From the NCBI GenBank assembly GCA_910587655.1, contig CAJUND010000009.1, positions 1 to 64,000 on the forward strand: DNA of 64,000 nucleotides. The letters are read 5' to 3'. Each line of letters opens with the position of its first letter. Within the stretch, counting starts at the first letter, position 1. This DNA is from an uncultured Agathobacter sp. Its GTDB lineage: Bacteria; Bacillota; Clostridia; Lachnospirales; Lachnospiraceae. The position numbers and the translations under genes were made by a program. The notes under the pieces were generated by a model, which was given only the letters and a program-made list of their open reading frames with translations, did no database searches and was not told where the DNA came from. Below, in pieces: positions 32,751-41,184 of the stretch.

Positions 32751-33965
32751 ATGAAAAAGAAAAGTTTAGCAGTAATGACAGTGTGTTCCCTTATTACAAC
32801 CATAAGTATACAGTGCGCGGCACCGCCTGCTGTGGACGCCGCAACCGCGTGGAATGGCAGACATTATGGTATGGCTTTTGACAAACATGAAGAAGAGAAT
32901 TTTGAGATTTCCAGCTGGGCAAACGGTGATATGTTTGACTGTACATGGACACTGGATAATGTCAGGTTTGCCAACGGACAGATGTCGCTTGGAATAAACC
33001 AAAACAGTACCGGCTACACTGGTGGGGAATACAGAACCAAAGAATATTTTGGATATGGTTTGTATCAGGTAAATATGAAACCCATAAGCAATCCGGGGGT
33101 TGTTTCATCTTTCTTTACCTATACAGGTCCGGGTGACGGGACCAAGTGGGATGAGATTGATATTGAATTTCCGGGATATGATACAACAAAAGTACAGTTT
33201 AATTATTATACAGACGGTGTTGCCAATCACGAGTATATATATAATTTGGGGTTTGATGCATCAAAAGAGTTCCATACTTATGGGTTTAACTGGTACAAAG
33301 GAGGAATTACATGGTATGTAGACGGAATTCCTGTCTATACAGCCACAAAGGATATACCGGATACACCTGGTAAGATTATGATGAATGTGTGGCCTGGACG
33401 GGGAGTGGATGACTGGCTTTTGCCTTACAACGGAAAGACAGGCCTGACTGCTTATTATGACTGGGCTTCCTATGATGCTCCGGCAGCAGGCTCCGTACAG
33501 ACACCGGGTACAGAAACTTCGGGTTCTTTATTTGACAGTACAAAAGTGTATAAACTGATTAACTACGGAAGCGGTCTTGCCGTGGATGCAGACCATGGCT
33601 GGACTGGCAACGGTACTAATATTCTCCAGTATCACTATAATGGAAGCGGCAATCAGAAGTGGATAATTGAACTGCAGACAAACGGGTATTATACCATCAA
33701 AAATCTGGCTACGGGCAAGGTACTGACGGTTCAGGATTTTGCAGACTGGGACGGTGCCAATGTCTGCCAGTGGGAATATGCAGGAAATGCGAATCAGGAG
33801 TGGAGCATTGTTCCTGCCAGAGAGAATACATACAGGATTTATAACCGTCACAGCGGAAAGTGTTTGAACGTATCTTATGCAAGCAAAGATGCAAATGCAA
33901 ATATTGAGCAGTATCAGGATATAAACGGTGTCAGCGAGTTATTTTGGATTGATCTGGCGGATTGA
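32751..33965 (+). CDS. Secreted GH16 licheninase with ricin-type lectin domain
   Basis: A 404-residue secreted beta-glucanase. A signal peptide covers about residues 1-31 (MKKKSLAVMTVCSLITTISI then AVDAATA). Residues about 33-245 are a GH16 licheninase domain with catalytic motif DEIDIEF (E135 nucleophile, D137, E139 acid/base). Residues about 260-404 are a beta-trefoil carbohydrate-binding domain with three QxW-like repeats (NQKWIIEL, NQEWSIVP, and a third ending ELFWIDL). It should cleave beta-1,3-1,4-glucans of cereals outside the cell. A GGAG site precedes the ATG. A broken PBP fragment follows it directly. Confidence 0.93.
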   Translation: MKKKSLAVMTVCSLITTISIQCAAPPAVDAATAWNGRHYGMAFDKHEEENFEISSWANGDMFDCTWTLDNVRFANGQMSLGINQNSTGYTGGEYRTKEYFGYGLYQVNMKPISNPGVVSSFFTYTGPGDGTKWDEIDIEFPGYDTTKVQFNYYTDGVANHEYIYNLGFDASKEFHTYGFNWYKGGITWYVDGIPVYTATKDIPDTPGKIMMNVWPGRGVDDWLLPYNGKTGLTAYYDWASYDAPAAGSVQTPGTETSGSLFDSTKVYKLINYGSGLAVDADHGWTGNGTNILQYHYNGSGNQKWIIELQTNGYYTIKNLATGKVLTVQDFADWDGANVCQWEYAGNANQEWSIVPARENTYRIYNRHSGKCLNVSYASKDANANIEQYQDINGVSELFWIDLAD

Positions 33966-33981
33966 CATACTTCGAAACACG

Positions 33982-34106
33982 CTGCTGTCAGGCGAAGAGT
34001 GCGTCAGATAGACGCGAAATCTAAAAATACGCAGAAAAAACAGGTGTTATCATTGGAAAACTTTTTTGATTGCACTTCTAGCAGGGGCGGCATTTGTCAT
34101 CAGCAT
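33982..34106 (+). pseudogene. Fragment of the 5' end of the class A PBP gene
   Basis: About 125 bases closely match 37469-37594, the start of the PBP gene 3.4 kb downstream: GCTG.TGTCAGGCG, the TTATCATTGGAAAAC block, and the GGGGCGGCATTTGTCATCAGCA block are shared in the same order. The PBP start codon is missing, a T is lost from the T-run and other differences break the frame; no product is expected. It is followed after 10 bases by the second copy of the terminator repeat, so it marks a duplication junction. Confidence 0.85.
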
Positions 34107-34116
34107 TGAAAGTTTC

Positions 34117-34170
34117 CTTAGTTTTTAGAGATAGCAGAACCCTTGGTGAAAACCGAGGGTTTTTGCTGTA
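34117..34170 (+). repeat. 54-bp terminator repeat, copy 2
   Basis: A second copy of 32525-32578 in direct orientation, with the hairpin AACCCTTGGT-GAAA-ACCGAGGGTT and T-run preserved. It now stands behind the PBP gene fragment and can end transcription from the licheninase gene. Apart from this repeat, the PBP fragment and a promoter, the gap 33966-34265 holds nothing I recognise. Confidence 0.8.
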
Positions 34171-34202
34171 CTCTAAAGTTATATTATAGATTTATGAAAA
34201 AG

Positions 34203-34230
34203 TTGAAAATATAAAAAATGGTGATATAAT
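34203..34230 (+). promoter_or_regulatory. Promoter of the helveticin-like gene
   Basis: TTGAAA (34203-34208), 16-base spacer, TATAAT (34225-34230), 36 bases before the start codon. Confidence 0.65.
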
Positions 34231-34265
34231 AAAAGTATAATATGCAGAAATGGAAGGGTGAAAAT

Positions 34266-35219
34266 ATGGCAAAATGGGAGATAGTAGCAAATGTTCCAAC
34301 GAAAGAGGGCTGTAGTAATTTTTCAAGTATTGCAGGCAATAAAGGAAACAGTGAGTTATGGGCGGCAAAAGTAAATAAAGATAATAGTAAGGCAATACTG
34401 TATTATTATGAGGATCTTGCAAGTGCAAAGTGTACAAACACATGTATTGTAAATAATGCATTTGGACATGCAGGCGGCATATCGTGCAGTCCCAAAAATA
34501 TGTTTGTTGGATGCAGGTGGGTTGATGACAATAAGGTAATACATAACAAGTATGTTGCACGAATGCCAATAGGAGTTGCAAGAACTCTTTCAGGTACAAG
34601 GGATAAATCCTACTTTGCTTCAAAAGGATATCTGGTAGATGTTCCTGCTGCTAATGACTTGGGTGGAGTTGGGACACTTTCTTATTATGGAACTAATAAT
34701 CTTGTTGTCAGGGATAACAATTATTTAGTTCAAAATAGCCTGAACACCAACGGTTATGACAAATTTCACCTGATAAAATATATCGATGAAATATACGAAT
34801 TGAGAAGAGAATTTTCATTCTATACATATATTCCGGATAATTACCGTCATGAGATAGAACATAACCAAGACATTTTTTTTGACAAATCAGCGTCGATGCT
34901 GTATACAATATATAATTTGAAAAATGGTGAGAATGAACCAATAGATAACAGAATTTTTGTGTATTATCTCGGGGAAAGTTCAGGAACGAAGGATGGACTG
35001 CCATATTATAAAAAGATACATACTATAACCATAAATCCGGAAGGAAAGCCGGATAATGTGGATTATAAAAAGCTGGAAATTGAGTCGGCCTGCCTTGATA
35101 AAGATGGAAAGCTGCTTTTGTGTGGAAACTTCAAAATAGCGAATGGGGATGGCACTAAGGAGCAGGACATGATAATTCGCGTGAAAGGTTTCAATCCTGC
35201 AGATCCAACACCAAATTAG
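34266..35219 (+). CDS. Unknown protein with possible resemblance to helveticin J-type bacteriocins
   Basis: A 317-residue protein with no signal peptide and no membrane segment, rich in short beta-strands, as in a beta-propeller. I do not recognise it securely. The segment GHAGGISCSPKNMFVGCRW followed by a KYVARMPI stretch, and a late ESACLDKDGKLLLCG stretch, recall the layout of helveticin J family class III bacteriocins (GH.....WFIGVKP...IARVDL...EVESIQ). That is pattern memory, not an alignment. The gene is AT-rich compared with neighbours and has its own promoter and terminator, which suggests acquisition. The ATG at 34266 has GGAAGGGTG upstream. The LRR protein gene follows after 41 bases. 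Confidence 0.7.
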   Translation: MAKWEIVANVPTKEGCSNFSSIAGNKGNSELWAAKVNKDNSKAILYYYEDLASAKCTNTCIVNNAFGHAGGISCSPKNMFVGCRWVDDNKVIHNKYVARMPIGVARTLSGTRDKSYFASKGYLVDVPAANDLGGVGTLSYYGTNNLVVRDNNYLVQNSLNTNGYDKFHLIKYIDEIYELRREFSFYTYIPDNYRHEIEHNQDIFFDKSASMLYTIYNLKNGENEPIDNRIFVYYLGESSGTKDGLPYYKKIHTITINPEGKPDNVDYKKLEIESACLDKDGKLLLCGNFKIANGDGTKEQDMIIRVKGFNPADPTPN

Positions 35220-35260
35220 CATATAATCAGACTGTAGCCAAAAGGCGGGAAGGAGTTAAT

Positions 35261-37369
35261 ATGATAAAAAAAGTTTTAGCAGTAGTATTTACTGTCTGTG
35301 TAATACTGGGTTTTACATGTATCCGTGCGGATGCCGCACGGAGCGGGGACTGGAAATATTCGGTATTATCAGATGGCACAATAAAGCTTAAGTATTATTA
35401 TGGTAAAGATACAAAACTTACCGTACCAGATGCCATTGATGGAAAAAAGGTGACAGAAATTGGAGAGGACTGCTTTTCGGCTAAGCGGAATCTGGTTGAA
35501 ATTATAATACCGGAGGGCATTTCCAGTATTGGGGATTCTGCATTTGCAGGCAGCAGAAACCTGGTCAGGGTTATACTTCCGGAGGGGATTACACGCATTA
35601 ATAACCGGACTTTTTCAGACTGCAGCAGTCTGGCAGAATTGTCAATTCCGTCCAGTGTAACAGAAATTGGAATAAGTGCCATTGACAGATGTACAGCACT
35701 ATCTGAAATTTCGATTCCGGAACATGTAGACAAGATTTCTTCGGATAATTTTAGAGGCTGCAGCAATCTGAAAAATATATTTGTTTCGGAGGATAATGGA
35801 AGCTTTTCATCCAGGGACGGAGTTCTGATGGATAAAAAACAGACTTCCATTTTAAGGGTTCCGGAAGGGAAAAGCCTGGTTTCCAGCAATGGATTTGAAG
35901 GTGTTACACGGATTGGGGATTATGCATTTTACGGCTGTAAGAATATCAGGCAGATAGAAATACCGCAGGGAATTACAGAAATCGGTAAATATGCGTTTTA
36001 CAATTGTGAAGGACTTTCCCGGATAAAGATTCCATATGGTGTCACGGAAATTAGTTACAGGACCTTTATGGGATGTGGTAATCTGACCGGGATTTCCATT
36101 CCAAAAGGAGTGGTAAAAATAGGGGAGGAAGCTTTTGATGGCTGCAGCAGTCTGTTTGAACTGTCCATTCCCGAAGGAATGACAGAGATTGGAGCAGCTG
36201 CATTTTCCGGTTGTAAGAACATCCGTCGAATAGTGATTCCAAAAGGAGTTACAAAATTCCCTTCCCGTATATTTTCCGGATGTGAAAATCTGGAATATGT
36301 AAACATTCCGGATGGAGTTACAGTTATTGGAGATAACGCATTTGAAGATTGTTATAAACTTGAAAATGTGGATATTCCCGAGAGTGTATGCAGGGTTGGA
36401 TATTGTGCGTTTTCATGCAGCGGAATAACCCGCATTGAATTTTTGAATGCTGACACCACGTTTGAATCAGAGCCGGAGCTGGGACCGTTTAACGGATGCA
36501 GCAAACTGGAAAGTATCATTCTTCCGGAACATCTCTCCGTGATTGGGGAGGAGATGTTTTATGGATGTGCCAGCCTGAAATATATCAGGATTCCTGACAG
36601 TGTAAGGGTCATTCATGCAAGTGCGTTTGGAAATTGCAAAAGCCTGGAAAGCCTTGATATTCCCTCGAATGTCGCTGAAATCCATGCAGACAGTGACTGG
36701 GGGTATTTTACAGGATGTGCAAACCTGAAATCCTTAAATGTACATGAGAACAATCAGACGTTTTCTTCTGTAAACGGGTTTCTGTTAAATAAGGCTCAGA
36801 CAAAACTTATCATATGTCCATGGGGAAAGTCTTCCGGTTTTCGCATACCGGACAGCGTAACTGTTATTGGGAAGCTGGCATTTGCAGGAAATAATGGGCT
36901 GGCTGAAATTGACATACCGGACAGGGTAACCAGTATGGAAGCGTATGCCTTTGCATGCTGTGGGAATCTTGAATCCATCCGGCTGCCCGGGAAATTAAAA
37001 GTGATTAAGGAGCACATGTTCTATAACTGCAAAAAATTATCAGGGGTAAAGATTCCCATTGCTGTGAAAAAAATAGAAAATGCTGCTTTCAGCTATTCCG
37101 GGATTACAAGTATAGAAATTCCGAAGAATGTTACAGGATTCTATTATAAGGGTGATGAATGGGGGGATTTACCAGTTTTCCAGGGATGTGATAAGCTGAA
37201 AGTAATTACTATAAAGTCAAAAAAACTGAAACATATTTATCAAGGTGCATTAGGAGGGCTGAACAGGAATACCGTGATTAAAGTTCCAAAAAGCTGTCTG
37301 AAAAAATACAAAAAGCTGTTTAAAAAAGCAGGACTGGACAATAAGGTAAAGATAAAATCCTGTCGATAA
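35261..37369 (+). CDS. Secreted BspA-type leucine-rich repeat protein
   Basis: A 702-residue protein with a signal peptide (MIKKVLAVVFTVCVILGFTC, cleavage near ADA-A, residue 26) and then about 20 to 25 LRR_5/BspA-type repeats from about residue 60 to 650. Each has the form L-x2-I-x-IPxGVTxIGxxAFxxC, as in TRIGDYAFYGCKNIRQIEIP. Such proteins are surface or secreted binding proteins; some bind host or bacterial partners. The tail is basic (KKYKKLFKKAG) with no sorting signal, so release from the cell or loose wall binding is likely. A GGAAGGAG site precedes the ATG. Confidence 0.9.
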   Translation: MIKKVLAVVFTVCVILGFTCIRADAARSGDWKYSVLSDGTIKLKYYYGKDTKLTVPDAIDGKKVTEIGEDCFSAKRNLVEIIIPEGISSIGDSAFAGSRNLVRVILPEGITRINNRTFSDCSSLAELSIPSSVTEIGISAIDRCTALSEISIPEHVDKISSDNFRGCSNLKNIFVSEDNGSFSSRDGVLMDKKQTSILRVPEGKSLVSSNGFEGVTRIGDYAFYGCKNIRQIEIPQGITEIGKYAFYNCEGLSRIKIPYGVTEISYRTFMGCGNLTGISIPKGVVKIGEEAFDGCSSLFELSIPEGMTEIGAAAFSGCKNIRRIVIPKGVTKFPSRIFSGCENLEYVNIPDGVTVIGDNAFEDCYKLENVDIPESVCRVGYCAFSCSGITRIEFLNADTTFESEPELGPFNGCSKLESIILPEHLSVIGEEMFYGCASLKYIRIPDSVRVIHASAFGNCKSLESLDIPSNVAEIHADSDWGYFTGCANLKSLNVHENNQTFSSVNGFLLNKAQTKLIICPWGKSSGFRIPDSVTVIGKLAFAGNNGLAEIDIPDRVTSMEAYAFACCGNLESIRLPGKLKVIKEHMFYNCKKLSGVKIPIAVKKIENAAFSYSGITSIEIPKNVTGFYYKGDEWGDLPVFQGCDKLKVITIKSKKLKHIYQGALGGLNRNTVIKVPKSCLKKYKKLFKKAGLDNKVKIKSCR

Positions 37370-37396
37370 AAAATCCTTCCTATCCTGCAAAAATTT

Positions 37397-37405
37397 TGGT
37401 ATAAT
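37397..37405 (+). promoter_or_regulatory. Extended -10 promoter of the PBP gene
   Basis: TGGTATAAT gives a perfect -10 with the TGn extension; no clear -35 is seen. It lies 48 bases before the start codon. Confidence 0.5.
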
Positions 37406-37453
37406 ATAAAAGACTATATGTAACTATAAGAAGCAAAACCACAGGGGGCAGGT

Positions 37454-40246
37454 ATGAATTACGGAAAAGCTGCAGTCAGGCGGAGAGCGCGTCAGATTGA
37501 CTCAAAACCAAAAAAGATGCGCAGAAAAACAGGCGTTATCATTGGAAAACTTTTTTTGATTGCACTTCTGGCAGGGGCGGCATTTGTCATCAGCACCGGA
37601 ATCGGGGCTGTCAAAGGGATTCTTGCGTCAGCGCCGGACATATCAGAAATGGACGTCATTCCGACAGGCTATTCCACCACGGTTCTGGCAGCAGACGGCA
37701 GTGAGACGGCAACGCTCGTTGCGGCAGGCTCCAACCGGCAGTATGTAACGCTTGATGAGATTCCCAAAGACCTGCAGCATGCCGTGGTTGCGATTGAGGA
37801 CGCGCGCTTTTATGAGCATAACGGTATTGATTTAAAGGGAATTGCAAGGGCGCTGGTTGCAGATATCAAATCCATGGATTTCAGCCAGGGCGCCAGCACC
37901 ATTACCCAGCAGCTGATAAAAAATAACGTCCTGACGGAGCAGTGGGCGAAGGAAAACGATGAAAATTTGACAGGACTGCAGAAAAAAGAGCGGCAGGTAC
38001 AGCGGAAGATTCAGGAGCAGTATATTGCCATCCAGCTCGAAAAAAAGGTTAATGACAAAGACTGGATTCTGGAAAATTACTTAAATTCCATTAACCTGGG
38101 AAGCAATACGCTGGGTGTGGAAGCAGCGGCGCAGAGGTACTTCGGCAAGGATGTATCGGAGCTTACACTGTCAGAATGTACGGTTATCGCCGGTATTACC
38201 AAAAACCCGGCAGGGTACAATCCAATCCTGCATCCGAAGGCAAATGAAAAACGCAGGCAGGATGTACTTAATGCCATGAAAGACCAGGAATATATTTCCC
38301 AGGAGCAGTACGAGGAAGCGCTTGCGGATAATGTGTACGACCGGATACTGGAGCACAATGATGTAGTGGAAACCTCCATGAATACCTATTTTGTGGATGC
38401 CGTGATAGATGATGTTTTTGATGACCTGGTGGATGAAAAGGGATATTCGGAGAGCGAGGCATACAAGGCGATTTACCAGGGCGGACTGACCATTAAATCC
38501 ACACAGGATTTAAAGATGCAGGCAGTCTGTGATGAGGAGGCTGCGAATCCGGCAAATTATGCGGCGGGAACAAAGTACTCTTTTTATCTGTCATTCCAGG
38601 TAAAAAAGAAAAACGGCAAAGTCAAAACCTATACGAACCAGACAATGCTTTCCTATTATAAGAAAAAGACCGGGAACCCGGATTACTCCATTAACTTTAA
38701 TTCCGAAGAGGAGTGCCGCAGTGCGATTGCCAGCTATGAAGAGGCAATGAAGGGCAAAAAGGGAACCATTGTAGAAAACTCTGAGTATATTTTTATTACC
38801 CTGCAGCCCCAGATTGCCATGACGGTCATTGACCAGAGCAGCGGGGAAGTGCGTGCGATTGTCGGCGGACGGGGCGATAAGGCGGGCAACCGGACCTGGA
38901 ACCGGGCAACGCGGACATGCCGTCAGCCCGGCTCGACGTTTAAGGTGCTTGCGTGCTATGCACCGGCGCTGGATGCAGGAGGCAAGACACTTGCATCCGT
39001 GCAGGATGATGCGCCTCTTACAGTTGGAAAAAAGACATATAATAATTACGACCATTCGTACCGTGGATTTACCAATGTAAGGACCGCAATTACACATTCC
39101 ATTAATATCGTAACGGTTAAGACATTGCAGGATATCGGAATTGACCTGGGATTTGAATATGCGCAGTCCTTTGGCTTTTCCACACTTGTGGAAGCGGATA
39201 AAAACCTGGGGCTTTCCCTGGGAGGACTGACAAACGGGGTTACAAACCTGGAGCTTACCGCAGCCTATGCTGCAATTGCCAATCAGGGAGAGTACATTGA
39301 GCCAAGTTTTTACACACAGGTACTCGACCATGACGGAAATGTACTTCTTGACAATACAAAGACGAAAGAACACCGTGAAGTACTGAAAAAAGAAACCGCA
39401 TGGCTTCTGACCGACGCCATGGAGGATGTGATGACCGGCGGAACCGGTACGCGTGCATATTTTGGCGGCGGAATGGCACAGGCGGGAAAGTCAGGTACAA
39501 CGACGGCAAACAGGGATGCGCTTTTTGCCGGGTTTACACCTTACTATACCTGCGTAATCTGGGGAGGATATGACGATAACTCCAAGCAGTACGGCGGCAA
39601 TACCGGTTATCCGAAAAACCTCTGGAAGGCAGCTATGAGCCGTATTCATGAAAAGCTGGAGACAAAGAAATTTAAAAAGCCGTCCGGCATTAAAAAAGCG
39701 ACAGTCTGTAAAAAATCGGGTCTGAAACCGGAAAGCGGTGTCTGCAGCAGTGACCCGCGCGGCTCGCAGGACTATTCAGAATATTTTGCTTCCGGCACAG
39801 TTCCGGATAAAGCGTGCGACCACCATGTGTCCCTGACAGTCTGCAGCGATTCACATGCAATTGCGAATGAATACTGTCCGCATGTGGCAAAACGGACGTT
39901 TATTGTCGGTGCATCACCGGGATCCGCAGATTATGCATATGAGGCTCCTGAAAAAGTATGTACTGTTCATGATGAAAATTATGTTCCGGAGGAACCGGAG
40001 CCGGATCCGTCAGAAGATCCGGACGGCGGTGAGGAGCCGGGCGGTGAAGAACCTGATCCGGAACCTGACCCGGATACGCCGGACGAGCCTGATCCGGAGC
40101 CGGCAGCAGTGGTTGTACCTTCGTTTCTTTTCAGACAGAACCGTTCGCAGAACGGATGGAAACCGGCTTATAAAATATTAAAAATACAACGGGTGAAATA
40201 TGGGAACAGAAAATACATCATACCAGGCAGTCTATACCGGCGGTGA
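37454..40246 (+). CDS. Class A penicillin-binding protein (PBP1A family)
   Basis: A 930-residue bifunctional peptidoglycan synthase. A basic cytoplasmic N-terminus and one membrane helix (about 28-50) precede the GT51 glycosyltransferase domain with catalytic E115 in AIEDARFYEHNGID and GASTITQQLIKNN. The transpeptidase domain has S494-T-F-K, THSINIV and K679-SGT. A long Pro/Glu/Asp-rich tail (about 850-895) follows. The last 40 residues are basic and overlap the next gene by 47 bases, so the natural C-terminus may be shorter or altered. A GGGGGCAGGT site precedes the ATG. A degenerate copy of its 5' end lies at 33982-34106. Confidence 0.93.
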   Translation: MNYGKAAVRRRARQIDSKPKKMRRKTGVIIGKLFLIALLAGAAFVISTGIGAVKGILASAPDISEMDVIPTGYSTTVLAADGSETATLVAAGSNRQYVTLDEIPKDLQHAVVAIEDARFYEHNGIDLKGIARALVADIKSMDFSQGASTITQQLIKNNVLTEQWAKENDENLTGLQKKERQVQRKIQEQYIAIQLEKKVNDKDWILENYLNSINLGSNTLGVEAAAQRYFGKDVSELTLSECTVIAGITKNPAGYNPILHPKANEKRRQDVLNAMKDQEYISQEQYEEALADNVYDRILEHNDVVETSMNTYFVDAVIDDVFDDLVDEKGYSESEAYKAIYQGGLTIKSTQDLKMQAVCDEEAANPANYAAGTKYSFYLSFQVKKKNGKVKTYTNQTMLSYYKKKTGNPDYSINFNSEEECRSAIASYEEAMKGKKGTIVENSEYIFITLQPQIAMTVIDQSSGEVRAIVGGRGDKAGNRTWNRATRTCRQPGSTFKVLACYAPALDAGGKTLASVQDDAPLTVGKKTYNNYDHSYRGFTNVRTAITHSINIVTVKTLQDIGIDLGFEYAQSFGFSTLVEADKNLGLSLGGLTNGVTNLELTAAYAAIANQGEYIEPSFYTQVLDHDGNVLLDNTKTKEHREVLKKETAWLLTDAMEDVMTGGTGTRAYFGGGMAQAGKSGTTTANRDALFAGFTPYYTCVIWGGYDDNSKQYGGNTGYPKNLWKAAMSRIHEKLETKKFKKPSGIKKATVCKKSGLKPESGVCSSDPRGSQDYSEYFASGTVPDKACDHHVSLTVCSDSHAIANEYCPHVAKRTFIVGASPGSADYAYEAPEKVCTVHDENYVPEEPEPDPSEDPDGGEEPGGEEPDPEPDPDTPDEPDPEPAAVVVPSFLFRQNRSQNGWKPAYKILKIQRVKYGNRKYIIPGSLYRR

Positions 40247-40865
40247 AGGGGAGATCGTTGAAAAGAAATCCCGTTTCATTGCCACTGTCCGGCCTGTGGA
40301 AACCGAGGAGGAAGCGGTTTCATTTATAAATGAAACCAAAAAGAAGTACTGGGATGCAAAGCATAACTGTTCTGCCTTCGTCATTGGAAAGCGGCAGGAA
40401 ATTACCCGCTGTTCCGATGACGGGGAACCGGCGCAGACCGCGGGCCGCCCGATGCTGGATGTGCTTCTTGGCAGGGGAATTACCAACACGGCAGTGGTGG
40501 TTACCCGTTATTTCGGAGGCGTGCTGCTTGGGACAGGAGGTCTGGTCCGTGCTTACCAGGCGGCAGTACAGGCGGGGCTTGCCAGCTGCCGGGTGATAAC
40601 AAAGAATCAGGGAAAAATACTGGCAGTCCATACAGATTACAACGGACTTGGCAGACTGCAGTATCTGTTTGGCCAGCAGGAAACGGCAGTGCTGGATACG
40701 GAGTATACGGCAGATGTTGTCATGAAGGTAATTGTTCCAAAGGAGCAGTATGAATCACTTCCTCAGAAGATTACAGAACAGACAAACGGAACTGCACAGA
40801 TGGAGTGGGAAAAAGAGACTGTTTATGCAGTTATTGATAAAAAAGTAGTACTGTTTCCTTCCTGA
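40200..40865 (+). CDS. YigZ/IMPACT family protein
   Basis: A 221-residue protein of the UPF0029/IMPACT family. The N-terminal domain has KKSRFIATVRPVETEEEA, KYWDAKHNCSAFVIG and the signature RCSDDGEPAQTAGRPMLDVL; RYFGGVLLGTGGLVRAY follows. A ferredoxin-like C-terminal domain is typical of bacterial YigZ. Its function in bacteria is not settled; nucleic-acid or translation-related roles have been proposed. It starts inside the end of the PBP gene. Confidence 0.92.
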   Translation: MGTENTSYQAVYTGGEGEIVEKKSRFIATVRPVETEEEAVSFINETKKKYWDAKHNCSAFVIGKRQEITRCSDDGEPAQTAGRPMLDVLLGRGITNTAVVVTRYFGGVLLGTGGLVRAYQAAVQAGLASCRVITKNQGKILAVHTDYNGLGRLQYLFGQQETAVLDTEYTADVVMKVIVPKEQYESLPQKITEQTNGTAQMEWEKETVYAVIDKKVVLFPS

Positions 40866-40940
40866 CCGGAACGGAAAATATAAATTTTAAATAAACTTAG
40901 TAATAATAAATACTCTGTTATAACCGTTTATGTGTGACAG

Positions 40941-40974
40941 AACCGCTGTAATTCTTTATTACAGCGGTTTTTTT
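40941..40974 (+). terminator. Terminator after the yigZ-like gene
   Basis: AACCGCTGTAAT and ATTACAGCGGTT form a perfect 12-bp stem with a 5-base loop, then six T. The rest of the gap 40866-41184 is AT-rich, with a possible TATGAT -10 near 41076, and I see no gene or known riboswitch in it. Confidence 0.85.
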
Positions 40975-41184
40975 ATTTCCTGTCATGCTGTTTGGATTTC
41001 GCATAGATGATTTTATTGTAATGTCATGAATCTGACATTTTTTAATGGTTCTTAATATAATAAAAAATGAATCATGATATGATATTTTCATCAGTGCAGA
41101 GGTCTGGATGATATTGGGAAGGAGGGCATATAAGCAATCAAACGATAGTTACTACTCTTTTAAGAAACAAGGAGGAAAAGGAGA

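Noticed and set aside
38591..39373. A 260-codon minus-strand frame inside the PBP gene
   Set aside because: It lies opposite the transpeptidase domain coding region, shows no recognisable domain and is explained by codon bias of the PBP gene.
41041..41184. Riboswitch (for example c-di-GMP type) in the leader of the GH16 glucanase
   Set aside because: I could not find the conserved core or paired arms of a known class; only an ordinary promoter-like stretch and a ribosome binding site are visible.
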